A stretch of DNA of 64,000 nt from contig JAHFDG010000011.1 in the NCBI GenBank assembly GCA_023249105.1, positions 98,337 through 162,336 on the forward strand. The letters run 5' to 3'. This DNA is from Candidatus Methanoperedens sp. Its GTDB lineage: Archaea; Halobacteriota; Methanosarcinia; Methanosarcinales; Methanoperedenaceae. This document shows, piece by piece, positions 34,376 to 41,917 of the stretch. Position 1 is the first letter of the stretch. Every line of letters starts with the position of its first letter. A program made the translations under genes and the position numbers. Under the pieces are notes generated by a model that was given only the letters and a program-made list of their open reading frames with translations, was not told the DNA's origin and searched no databases.

Positions 34376-35008
34376 ATGGGCATAATAAAAAGGCTGGGGC
34401 TGAATTTCTCCTGGTTCAAAAAATTATTCAAGAAAAGGAAGGCAAGAATAGGGATATACGGTCCTCCCAATGCCGGGAAAACCACGCTTGCGAACAGGAT
34501 TGTGAGGGACTGGACAGGCGATGCCATGGGTTCTGTATCCCATATCCCGCATGAGACCCGCAGGGCGCGAAGGCGTGAAGGAGTGACCATCGAATGCAAC
34601 GGCTCATCCGTGACCCTGGATATTATCGATACCCCGGGACTTGCCACCAAGATTGATTTTCATGATTTTATGGCGTTTGGCATGACAGAAGATGAAGCCA
34701 AAAGGCGCGCCAAAGAAGCCACCGAAGGTGTAATTGAAGCCGTGAAATGGCTCGATGACCTTGACGGCGTAATACTTGTTATGGACGCTACGGAAGACCC
34801 GTACACGCAGGTTAATGTGGTCGTAATAGGCAACATGGAAGCGCGGAAACTTCCACTTTTGATAGCAGCCAACAAGATTGACCTTCCCACCTCGTCCCCG
34901 GCAAGGATTCACAGCGCCTTCCCGCAGCATCCACTCGTGCCGATTTCGGCTCTGGAAGGACAGAACATAGATGCACTATATCAGCAGATTTCAGAACATT
35001 TCGGGTGA
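34376..35008 (+). CDS. arvA: Era-like small GTPase ArvA/OapA
   Basis: A 210-residue GTPase: P-loop G-P-P-N-A-G-K-T (about 25-32), switch region, G3 D-T-P-G (about 87-90), G4 N-K-I-D (about 166-169) and a G5-like S-A-L near 195. With the two genes after it, it forms the oapABC/arvABC set; ArvA of Haloferax drives extracellular vesicle formation. A repeat element lies between this gene and arvB. Confidence 0.85.
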   Translation: MGIIKRLGLNFSWFKKLFKKRKARIGIYGPPNAGKTTLANRIVRDWTGDAMGSVSHIPHETRRARRREGVTIECNGSSVTLDIIDTPGLATKIDFHDFMAFGMTEDEAKRRAKEATEGVIEAVKWLDDLDGVILVMDATEDPYTQVNVVVIGNMEARKLPLLIAANKIDLPTSSPARIHSAFPQHPLVPISALEGQNIDALYQQISEHFG

Positions 35009-35014
35009 TTTTAA

Positions 35015-35125
35015 ATGAAAAACTTTATGAAAGTTTTATCAAAAACTGTTGCGTCGGTTTACACCGCGCACACATATGGCTTCGCCATATGTGGACACCG
35101 CATAAAGCGAGGTGTCGCTTTATGA
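35015..35125 (+). repeat. Palindromic leader-ORF element, copy C (before arvB)
   Basis: A 111-nt element open from ATG 35015 to TGA 35125 (36 codons), with TGA overlapping the arvB ATG at 35122. It begins 6 nt after the arvA stop. Opening hairpin AAAACTTT/AAAGTTTT, a CACATATGGC/GCCATATGTG hairpin (35071-35093) and the terminal hairpin with arms CATAAAGCGA and TCGCTTTATG (35101-35124). The pseudoknot-like module is absent. Confidence 0.85.
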
Positions 35126-35484
35126 TTAAAGGAATTCAGATGGATTTAATTTCAGAGGATAAGCTCAATGGTATGACATCGATGGAAAAGGTGCGGTTAA
35201 TCCTGGATGAGGTAAGAAACGGGAAAATTCTTGTACTTGAGACAGGACTAACACCAAGTGAGCAGACAAAACTCATAGAGCTGACTATGACAGAGATCGC
35301 GCCTGATGATTTCTCGGGAATTGAAATCGAGAGTTATCCTGTAAAACAGAGCGATACGTTTTTGAACAAACTGCTGGGAAAAACCTCCCTCAAGACAAGG
35401 CTTACGGTTATTGGTCCCGCTTCCCAGTTAAAGACGATAAAAAAGGACAGGGATTTAATAAGCGCCTTCGTTTCAACACCATAA
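35122..35484 (+). CDS. arvB: OapB/ArvB family protein (DUF2073)
   Basis: A 120-residue DUF2073 protein (M-D-L-I-S-E-D-K-L-N-G-M near the start). The ATG at 35122 is inside the terminal hairpin of copy C and has GAGGTG 7 nt upstream. An in-frame GTG at 35005 would add 39 residues translated from the repeat; I reject it. Partner of ArvA and ArvC, with a gap of 2 nt to arvC. Confidence 0.85.
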   Translation: MIKGIQMDLISEDKLNGMTSMEKVRLILDEVRNGKILVLETGLTPSEQTKLIELTMTEIAPDDFSGIEIESYPVKQSDTFLNKLLGKTSLKTRLTVIGPASQLKTIKKDRDLISAFVSTP

Positions 35485-35486
35485 AC

Positions 35487-35909
35487 ATGCCTCATAAATG
35501 CACACGATGCGAAGGTATTTTCAAGGACGGCGCAGCCATAATTTTGAACGGCTGCCCGAAATGCGGCTGGAATAAGTTCCTTTATGTAAAAGAGGCGACT
35601 GAACCCCATTCCGAACCCAGGATAAAAGAGGCGATTCCACCCGCAGCTTCAAGATTTATCAAAGAGGTTGATGAGATTCTTGGGAATAATGTTACGCAGC
35701 CCGAATCGAAAGAAGTGAAACCAGAACCGAAGCCTGAAGAAATAGGCGAACGGGTGGAATCAGTGAGAATAGTATCTCCGGGTTCATATGAATTAAATCT
35801 TGAATCACTGCTGGAAAGAGATGAAATCGTAATGGCGCTTAAAGAAGATGGGACATACCTTGTACATTTGCCCTCGGTCTTCCAGAAAAAGAAACATCAT
35901 GAGCGGTAG
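35487..35909 (+). CDS. arvC: OapC/ArvC family zinc-ribbon protein
   Basis: A 140-residue protein: N-terminal zinc ribbon (C-T-R-C near 5-8 and C-P-K-C near 29-32), an acidic Pro/Glu-rich linker (about 45-100), and a C-terminal E-L-N-L-E-S-L-L conserved block. Third member of the arvABC cluster. Its end overlaps the convergent gene by 13 nt. Confidence 0.85.
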   Translation: MPHKCTRCEGIFKDGAAIILNGCPKCGWNKFLYVKEATEPHSEPRIKEAIPPAASRFIKEVDEILGNNVTQPESKEVKPEPKPEEIGERVESVRIVSPGSYELNLESLLERDEIVMALKEDGTYLVHLPSVFQKKKHHER

Positions 35910-36607
35910 TATATATCGGGCGTTGAGTATTGGCTGGTGGAGTATATATAAAGCTTGCCCTTGTCTTCTCTAACTTGTAAATCGTAGGTTCTGCCATCAC
36001 TAATTTTTAGGAGCGCTTTATCCTTATCTTTATCGAGCACGATTTCTACTGAGTTTTCATCGGTAAAGACCCGGATAGTTTTATCATCATCAGCTTTGAG
36101 TATTTTTGCATTTTGTGCCCAACTAATATCAAGGTCATATTTTAAGAACCTTATGAGCAAGCTTTCGTTTCCTATGACGTTATCCCAGGTAAACAAATAC
36201 TTATTTGAATATTCAGTAGGGCGCAGGGAATCTGTCGTGTATACAATTATTGTGTTTATACTGGCCCCAAGCCTGCGCGAATCGTGTAAATAGAAACCTT
36301 TTTCAAGCCGCGAGATGTTTTTCACGTTGAGAATAGTTTTGTCCTGATTCATTTTCACAATATCATAATCAAAATTCGAGAAGATGTTTCTTATTTTGGG
36401 TTCAATGTTTTTACTTCCAAATAAGAGAATATACATTTTTGGAATTTTACCAAGGTCATAATTCACTATGAATGTGGCATCGGTTTTATCAAAATTAATA
36501 GTAAGTGAAGTAATCTCAAAAGCACGATTTGCCGGTGTACCTTCTGATATTGGAAGTATTGATGCGAAAACCAATATAATGAAAATTACCATGATTGATT
36601 TTTTCAT
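35897..36607 (-). CDS. Uncharacterised exported protein
   Basis: A 236-residue protein with a signal peptide (about 1-23) and a beta-rich body with alternating hydrophobic residues. No C-terminal anchor is seen. No family recognised. Convergent with arvC. Confidence 0.6.
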   Translation of the reverse strand: MKKSIMVIFIILVFASILPISEGTPANRAFEITSLTINFDKTDATFIVNYDLGKIPKMYILLFGSKNIEPKIRNIFSNFDYDIVKMNQDKTILNVKNISRLEKGFYLHDSRRLGASINTIIVYTTDSLRPTEYSNKYLFTWDNVIGNESLLIRFLKYDLDISWAQNAKILKADDDKTIRVFTDENSVEIVLDKDKDKALLKISDGRTYDLQVREDKGKLYIYSTSQYSTPDIYYRS

Positions 36608-36720
36608 CGGCGAATTACCATGTACTCTGTAAATATATCTTTTTGCATCATTTTATTGAGAAAACACAACAACGATAAAAAAGAAAGTTATTTGATGCAT
36701 TAAATCATATCTTTGGTATT

Positions 36721-36909
36721 ATGGAAAAAAATGATCCTTTTTTTACAGCATCTATGGCATCAATTGTATATTTTGTCATTTTCGTCGTGCTAAAATATTT
36801 CCTGCAAAATAAAACCGTGGATTGGCAGAGCGCTTCATTGGGTGCAGTTGGTTTCTGGATTGTTATTTTTGTTGTACATCATTTACTTAATAGACGTTAT
36901 GGAAGTTAA
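36721..36909 (+). CDS. Small two-helix membrane protein
   Basis: A 62-residue protein with two hydrophobic helices and a H-H-L-L-N-R-R end. Unrecognised. It faces another small membrane gene, 36925-37068, across a 15-nt convergent gap. Confidence 0.5.
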   Translation: MEKNDPFFTASMASIVYFVIFVVLKYFLQNKTVDWQSASLGAVGFWIVIFVVHHLLNRRYGS

Positions 36910-36924
36910 TTTTACATCTTTATA

Positions 36925-37068
36925 TCATATTGCTTTTTTTAAAAATAAGTACACTATGTAAGCAATTATCAAAACTGCCAGGAGCCATAAAAGCTTAAAC
37001 AATATCCCTATTATAAAAACTGCAATAACCAGGGCAATAAGAGCAAAAATAATATCTTTGGTTTTCAT
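36925..37068 (-). CDS. Small membrane protein, 47 aa
   Basis: An open frame from ATG 37068 to TGA 36925 coding one or two hydrophobic helices with Lys at both ends. No good ribosome-binding site is visible, so translation might be leaderless. Hydrophobic composition and the lack of any other gene here support it. Confidence 0.4.
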   Translation of the reverse strand: MKTKDIIFALIALVIAVFIIGILFKLLWLLAVLIIAYIVYLFLKKAI

Positions 37069-37134
37069 TTCGTAATAATTGATTCTTTTCGGTACTTAAA
37101 TCTTTATCCTGCAAAAACCAATAAATGAAATAGC

Positions 37135-38235
37135 ATGCGCATAGGAATCATCCTTCATGGTCCTGAGATTATCGATGTGGGTTCAGCAAAGCGGATAATC
37201 GATATATTCAACAGTGAGCATGATGTCATACCAAAGCTTGGCGGAACGATGGGGAGAACGGCGGTTCTTGATTCCGGTCTTGAAGATATTATCGATATAT
37301 CACATGGATTCACGCCGAGTGAGACCATTTTCTTTTTGAAAGACAGGATAGACCTTGCGATACTGCTCAACCACGGAAAAACGCTTGATACCGGGCGCCA
37401 TTTCGGGCGTATTGTAGCATCGAAGGTTGGTGAAGATATACCGTTCGTGCATATCGAGCGCCCGGATTTCGATGGCATGATAATTTATTATAGTTCTCAG
37501 GTAAAATCCTTCGCTGAATTTGTAAAAAATACGCTGGTGGAATCAGGCGGTTACGACCTCCCCTTAGAACCGGGAAAAGCCGCGCCGTCACATGTGAGAG
37601 TGGACGGGGACAGAATCATCCGCCGCATAGCAGGCGCTTTTGCAGGCGAGAACATCCGCCTCGATGGGGTCGTAATCGGGGAAATAACAACCTCCGACCC
37701 TGAAATAATATGCAAAGATGGCAAGTTAGTCGAGGTTCGGGGAATAAGAATAAAGCCCCACGGCCTTGAAAAGCTGGAAAACAGGAAAATCAATCTTTTC
37801 TCGGCAAAGGTCAAGACTGGAAGCATCAGGCGAACCAGGCAAAAGCCAAAGATAAAAAATGTCAGGCGTAATCAGCAAAGCAAAATCGCCATAATCGACC
37901 ACTGCGCCGAATCCACGTTCGAACTTGTAAGAGATGCGGGGCTTGTCATAACCGTGGGAGACGATACCACAACCATCGCGGCAGACATATTGACGCGCCT
38001 CGGGATTCCTGTTATCGGGATAATTGACGGGGATATAGACGGCGTTCTTGAGAATTCGATGGTTCCGGAAGGCTCGGTTATTGTCCGTATGAAAGCCGGA
38101 TTTGATGATGTTGTGGGCAGGGAAGTGTTTGAGTTATTAGGTAAACATGAGAAGAGCATACATAAAAGAGACGAATTGCTTGCAAGGATACTTGCTCTGG
38201 CTGAAAAATATGTGGTGGATGTGGTGTATTATTGA
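37135..38235 (+). CDS. DUF2117 domain-containing protein
   Basis: A 366-residue protein known mainly from methanogens and relatives. It has a Rossmann-like N-terminal half (I-I-L-H-G-P-E-I-I-D) and a second region with V-V-I-G-E-I-T-T-S-D-P-E. Function unknown. Single gene unit with a TATA-like region upstream. Confidence 0.85.
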   Translation: MRIGIILHGPEIIDVGSAKRIIDIFNSEHDVIPKLGGTMGRTAVLDSGLEDIIDISHGFTPSETIFFLKDRIDLAILLNHGKTLDTGRHFGRIVASKVGEDIPFVHIERPDFDGMIIYYSSQVKSFAEFVKNTLVESGGYDLPLEPGKAAPSHVRVDGDRIIRRIAGAFAGENIRLDGVVIGEITTSDPEIICKDGKLVEVRGIRIKPHGLEKLENRKINLFSAKVKTGSIRRTRQKPKIKNVRRNQQSKIAIIDHCAESTFELVRDAGLVITVGDDTTTIAADILTRLGIPVIGIIDGDIDGVLENSMVPEGSVIVRMKAGFDDVVGREVFELLGKHEKSIHKRDELLARILALAEKYVVDVVYY

Positions 38236-38266
38236 ACAATCAGAATTTGTTAATATACATTGAGCA

Positions 38267-38620
38267 ATGTTATTAGCTAAGAGGAATATTAATTTAATTA
38301 AGAAGGTAATGGACTCGAACATGCTTGACCACATTAAAAAATTGATTAAAAAGAGTTATTATGATGTAAAGTTGCATACCCGAAATAGAATGATAGGGCG
38401 GAACATTAAGATAAAAGAGGTTAAAGAAGCGATTGAAAATGGCGCGATAATCGAAGAGTATGTAGGTGATAAACCTCTGCCGAGCTATCTGATATATGGT
38501 AAAACATCAGAGCTAAGACCAATTCATGTTGTGGTAGGTGTTGATGAGGAGGTTGTTGCAATAGTTACAGTTTATGAACCAGACCCGGATAAATGGATTG
38601 ACTTTACAAAGAGGAGGTAA
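38267..38620 (+). CDS. DUF4258 family protein, putative toxin
   Basis: A protein of up to 117 residues with the DUF4258 fold (L-H-T-R-N-R-M, then P-L-P-S-Y-L-I-Y-G). DUF4258 is a RelE/HicA-like mRNase group. The start could be 38267, 38309 or 38321; none has an ideal ribosome site. The next gene, 2 nt away, encodes a YgiT-type zinc finger, its usual antitoxin partner. Confidence 0.75.
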   Translation: MLLAKRNINLIKKVMDSNMLDHIKKLIKKSYYDVKLHTRNRMIGRNIKIKEVKEAIENGAIIEEYVGDKPLPSYLIYGKTSELRPIHVVVGVDEEVVAIVTVYEPDPDKWIDFTKRR

Positions 38621-38622
38621 TT

Positions 38623-38871
38623 ATGCCGAGACTAAAAAAATGCCCTGATTGCGGTGGAAAAATGGAACGAGGCAAAACCAAGTTCATAACCGAATCTGAA
38701 AAAGGATTGATAACGATTGAAAATATTGATGCAGATATCTGCACAATCTGCGGTGTTGAATACTTAACAGCAAAATCAGATGAGTACATAGAAAATATCG
38801 TGGAAAAGATATTGGCTAAAAAAATTCCATCTCATCAAGAAACGGTATTTCGAGTCGCTGCGGAAGCATAG
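38623..38871 (+). CDS. YgiT-type zinc-finger protein, putative antitoxin
   Basis: An 82-residue protein with a four-Cys zinc site (C-P-D-C near 7-10 and C-T-I-C near 44-47), as in MqsA/YgiT N-terminal domains. The DNA-binding HTH of full MqsA is lacking. It forms a pair with the DUF4258 gene. GAGG site upstream. Confidence 0.78.
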   Translation: MPRLKKCPDCGGKMERGKTKFITESEKGLITIENIDADICTICGVEYLTAKSDEYIENIVEKILAKKIPSHQETVFRVAAEA

Positions 38872-38905
38872 TTTATTAGTGTATATACCATATACAAGGT
38901 GAGAT

Positions 38906-39184
38906 ATGAGCAGTGCAGTGCATAAACTGTCAAAAGAAATCGGAATTAAAGAAGATGAACTAGTAACTGTCGGAGTACGGGCATATATAAAATCCGAACT
39001 TGGAAAAATAGAGGCGCAGCTCCATGCTCTTTACCACAAGTACGGAATACGCTCCATTAAAGACCTGGAGAGTGCAATAGAGAAGGGAACGGTAGTCGAG
39101 TCTGATGTTTTTGAAGATCTGACTAAGATAGACTATCTGGAATCTGAAAAAACAAAATTAAAAAAACTCATCCGGACCGTATAG
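38906..39184 (+). CDS. Putative antitoxin of the TumE-like pair
   Basis: A 92-residue helical protein rich in Lys and Glu, coiled-coil-like towards the end (about 60-90). It stops immediately before the ATG of the TumE-like gene, so the two are translated together. Antitoxin role is inferred from position only. Confidence 0.55.
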   Translation: MSSAVHKLSKEIGIKEDELVTVGVRAYIKSELGKIEAQLHALYHKYGIRSIKDLESAIEKGTVVESDVFEDLTKIDYLESEKTKLKKLIRTV

Positions 39185-39568
39185 ATGATAGATTCCCTCC
39201 TCAAAAAGCTTACTAATATAGCAGAAATTGAGTTTGCAGATATAGTGATAGGATACGAACTCATCGAAGGAAAACTGAGATTGTATATTGTAGATGAATC
39301 TTTCCTTGACGTGTGGTTTTCAAGACAGATTGAAGGAAGATACGCGTATCACTGGGAAAGAAGACATGTAGATGATACAATTTACAGATGGGATAACGCC
39401 AGGCATGAAGCATGGAAAAATGTCAGTACATTTCCGCATCATTTTCACAATCGTGTAGACGGTAATGTAAGCGAAAGCGTTTTGTCTAAAGAGCCATCCG
39501 AGGATATTAGATTCATTTTAGAATTTATTAGGGATATAAAGGCTGAATATGAAGATAAGCGGAAATAA
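39185..39568 (+). CDS. TumE-like toxin (DUF6516)
   Basis: A 127-residue protein with the DUF6516 hallmarks: Y-H-W-E-R near 56-60, R-W-D-N-A near 69-73 and F-P-H-H-F-H near 84-89. Members are putative toxins of TumE/TumA-type pairs. Third toxin-antitoxin-like locus in this window. Its end lies just before the next ATG. Confidence 0.75.
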   Translation: MIDSLLKKLTNIAEIEFADIVIGYELIEGKLRLYIVDESFLDVWFSRQIEGRYAYHWERRHVDDTIYRWDNARHEAWKNVSTFPHHFHNRVDGNVSESVLSKEPSEDIRFILEFIRDIKAEYEDKRK

Positions 39569-39575
39569 AATTATC

Positions 39576-40520
39576 ATGCTCAACCCCATCAACATCGGTC
39601 ATCTTTCCACCGTGTACCACACTTCCTTTATTTTAATGGGCACAGACTGGCTGGATAAAGCAGGCATCCACGCAAACTGGAAACTTTTTGCCTCAGGCCC
39701 CGACATCGTTAAAGCCTTCGCAAACGAGGAAATCGACATCGGGTATATCGGTTTGCCTCCAGCAATCATCGGCATCGACCGGGGAATTCCGATTATCTGC
39801 GTCGCCGGAGGGCATGTGGAAGGAACCGTGCTGATTGCCCGGGATAAATACAGGACTCTTGGTGATTCGGGAAGCTTGAATGCTGCACTTTCGCAATTTG
39901 AAGGAAAGAGCATCGGCTCCCCCCCGAAAGGCTCAATCCACGATGTCATCATCAACAATGCTATAAATGAGGCAAAGTTCAACATTGAGGTTAAGAACTT
40001 TACATGGACAGACTTTGTTCTTGAGGCGCTGGTGGATGGTGAAATCGATGCAGCAGTCGGTACGCCGTCTCTTGCTGTTGCCGCTGCGCGCGCCTGCGGC
40101 GCAAAAATAATCATCCCGCCACATGCCCTGTGGCAAGATAACCCAAGCTACGGGATAGTTATCAGGAAAGAATTGATGCAATCTCCTGATGTGATTTTGA
40201 GTTTCCTCAAACTCCATGAAAAAGCGAGTAACTTCATCAGGACAAACCCGCAGGATGCAGCAAAAATGGTTTCAAAACTCACAGGTATTGTGGACGAAGA
40301 GTTTGTGGTGAGCGCTTACATGGTCTCCCCGAAATATTGCGCTTCCCTGTCAAGCGAGTTCGTTCTCTCGACAATGGCTTTTGTGCCCGTGCTCCACAGG
40401 CTAAAATACATCTCAAGGCTGCTTTCAGAAAACGAAATATTCGAGTACAGTTTTATTAAAAAGACCCATAAAGAACCGCCGCATTATAATTCAATTATAC
40501 GTTCGAATCAGCCCTTATAG
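39576..40520 (+). CDS. SsuA/NMT1-type substrate-binding-like protein without signal peptide
   Basis: A 314-residue periplasmic-binding-protein fold of the NMT1/SsuA type: G-Y-I-G-L-P-P near 55, G-S-P-P-K-G-S near 125, G-E-I-D-A-A-V-G-T-P near 165. There is no signal peptide or lipobox, so it may act in the cytoplasm or be a repurposed ligand binder. Start ATG 39576 follows the toxin stop; an ATG at 39549 would overlap the toxin gene. No permease or ATPase gene is nearby. Confidence 0.65.
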   Translation: MLNPINIGHLSTVYHTSFILMGTDWLDKAGIHANWKLFASGPDIVKAFANEEIDIGYIGLPPAIIGIDRGIPIICVAGGHVEGTVLIARDKYRTLGDSGSLNAALSQFEGKSIGSPPKGSIHDVIINNAINEAKFNIEVKNFTWTDFVLEALVDGEIDAAVGTPSLAVAAARACGAKIIIPPHALWQDNPSYGIVIRKELMQSPDVILSFLKLHEKASNFIRTNPQDAAKMVSKLTGIVDEEFVVSAYMVSPKYCASLSSEFVLSTMAFVPVLHRLKYISRLLSENEIFEYSFIKKTHKEPPHYNSIIRSNQPL

Positions 40521-41398
40521 AATGGTTCTCTTTTATCCATTGCAAGCTTCATTAACTCCATGATCTCATGCGGTTCTTTATTATTCACATCCACAAGGTT
40601 ATCATTCCTGAAAAGGCAGGGTTTCAGCCTTCCATCTGAAGTGACGCGAAGCCTGTTGCAATTGGCGCAGAAATGCGAATTATCAATAGGCTGGACAAGC
40701 TCGACTTCTACGCCTCCGATATGATACTTCTTTCTCCTGTGCATAGCCCTTTCTTCAATTTTTGAGGCTCTGGATTCGAGGAATTTTTCAATTTCATTAA
40801 TATCAACCTGATATTGCGCAGTTCTCTGGAAATCCATTAATTCTATCAACTGGAGGATAACCTTCCCTTCATACTTCCTGATAAAATCCATCATTTTCAG
40901 GATTTCGGTATCGTTTACCCCTTTGAGAAGCACCATATTCAGTTTAACAGGCGTCATGCCCCAATCGACGGCAGCATCAATCCCTTCCAGTACTTTACTA
41001 ATATCTCCTCCTGTGACTTTCCTGTATTGTTCAGGCGAAAGAGAGGGAAGACTGATATTGATGCGGTCAAGCCCGCTGTCTGCAAGGCTTTTCGCCCTTT
41101 GCGCAAGAAAGGTTCCGTTGGTTGTAGCCGAGACATCCTTGAGATCTGGTAGTGATTTGATGATATCCTCAAAATCATTCCTGATTAAAGGTTCCCCGCC
41201 AGAGAATTTCACCCTGTCCACCCCGAAAGCCTGAGAAGCCTTCACTATATTTCCAATAGTCCTAGCGGTCATCTCATTATTTATTTCCCGCGTTTCACCT
41301 TCACGATGGCAATACAGGCATTTCAGGTTGCAGCGGTTGGTAAGGGATATCCTGAGACTTCTTATCGTCCTTCCGTATGCGTCTGTTAACTGCATCAT
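40508..41398 (-). CDS. moaA: GTP 3',8-cyclase MoaA
   Basis: A 296-residue radical SAM enzyme of the first molybdopterin (tungstopterin) step. N-terminal C-N-L-K-C-L-Y-C (about 23-30) carries the SAM cluster; the C-terminal cluster residues are in C-A-N-C-N-R near 247-252 with a further Cys in K-P-C-L-F. The C-terminal double Gly of bacterial MoaA is absent. Overlaps the MoaD-like gene upstream. Fits a cell that uses W or Mo enzymes. Confidence 0.9.
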   Translation of the reverse strand: MMQLTDAYGRTIRSLRISLTNRCNLKCLYCHREGETREINNEMTARTIGNIVKASQAFGVDRVKFSGGEPLIRNDFEDIIKSLPDLKDVSATTNGTFLAQRAKSLADSGLDRINISLPSLSPEQYRKVTGGDISKVLEGIDAAVDWGMTPVKLNMVLLKGVNDTEILKMMDFIRKYEGKVILQLIELMDFQRTAQYQVDINEIEKFLESRASKIEERAMHRRKKYHIGGVEVELVQPIDNSHFCANCNRLRVTSDGRLKPCLFRNDNLVDVNNKEPHEIMELMKLAMDKREPFYKG

Positions 41399-41607
41399 CG
41401 CCGGCCTCCTGTCACGACCCTCAGGATTTCCACACTGTCAGGAGTCACCTTTTCATCCAGCGGTACAGGAATGCCTTTGCGGAATACCAGGACGATTTCA
41501 GGATTTATATTAAGAGATTTTAGCATCTCTTCATACGTTGAATCCGATGAAAGTTCCAGGACCTGCTCTTTGACACCGCCTGAAAGAATTTTTACTTTTA
41601 CCTTCAC
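41395..41607 (-). CDS. MoaD/ThiS-like ubiquitin-fold protein ending Gly-Gly-Arg-Arg
   Basis: A 70-residue beta-grasp protein that starts GTG directly after the stop of the 46-codon gene upstream. The sulfur-carrier tail V-T-G-G is followed by two Arg residues, so the di-Gly is not terminal. Translationally linked to moaA. Confidence 0.8.
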   Translation of the reverse strand: MKVKVKILSGGVKEQVLELSSDSTYEEMLKSLNINPEIVLVFRKGIPVPLDEKVTPDSVEILRVVTGGRR

Positions 41608-41748
41608 TTATATTTCCTCAGGCAGCTCCTCCAGCTCCCCTTTTGTTTTCGTTAAATCCACAAGATGCTCATCCATTAATTTGTTCTCCTGAATCTTTCG
41701 CTTTTTTTCGCCTTTTCTTTCAAGTTCCCGCTTTTTAAGTTTTGACAT
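41608..41748 (-). CDS. Small charged helical protein before moaD-like gene
   Basis: An open frame from ATG 41748 to TAA 41608 (46 codons), with GAGGT upstream. Product is Lys/Arg-rich at the start and Glu-rich at the end. Its stop is immediately followed by the GTG of the MoaD-like gene, so translation is coupled and the gene is likely real. Function unknown. Confidence 0.6.
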   Translation of the reverse strand: MSKLKKRELERKGEKKRKIQENKLMDEHLVDLTKTKGELEELPEEI

Positions 41749-41917
41749 GATTTTACCTCGCATCTTTTCAAGTTTAAATTGATCTTAATTTCTAACTGAG
41801 TAATAAGTCACGGTGAGTTTGAAAATTACTTGTTCCTCTGTCTCTAATCTATACTTGGAGCCATCTATTTATTAACTTTATGTATCAAAGCGATTACCAA
41901 ACTCTTTTCTCTATTTC

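Noticed and set aside
35005..35121. GTG-started longer ArvB
   Set aside because: It overlaps the arvA stop and translates the repeat in a frame not shared by other copies. The ATG at 35122 matches the coupling pattern of all five elements.
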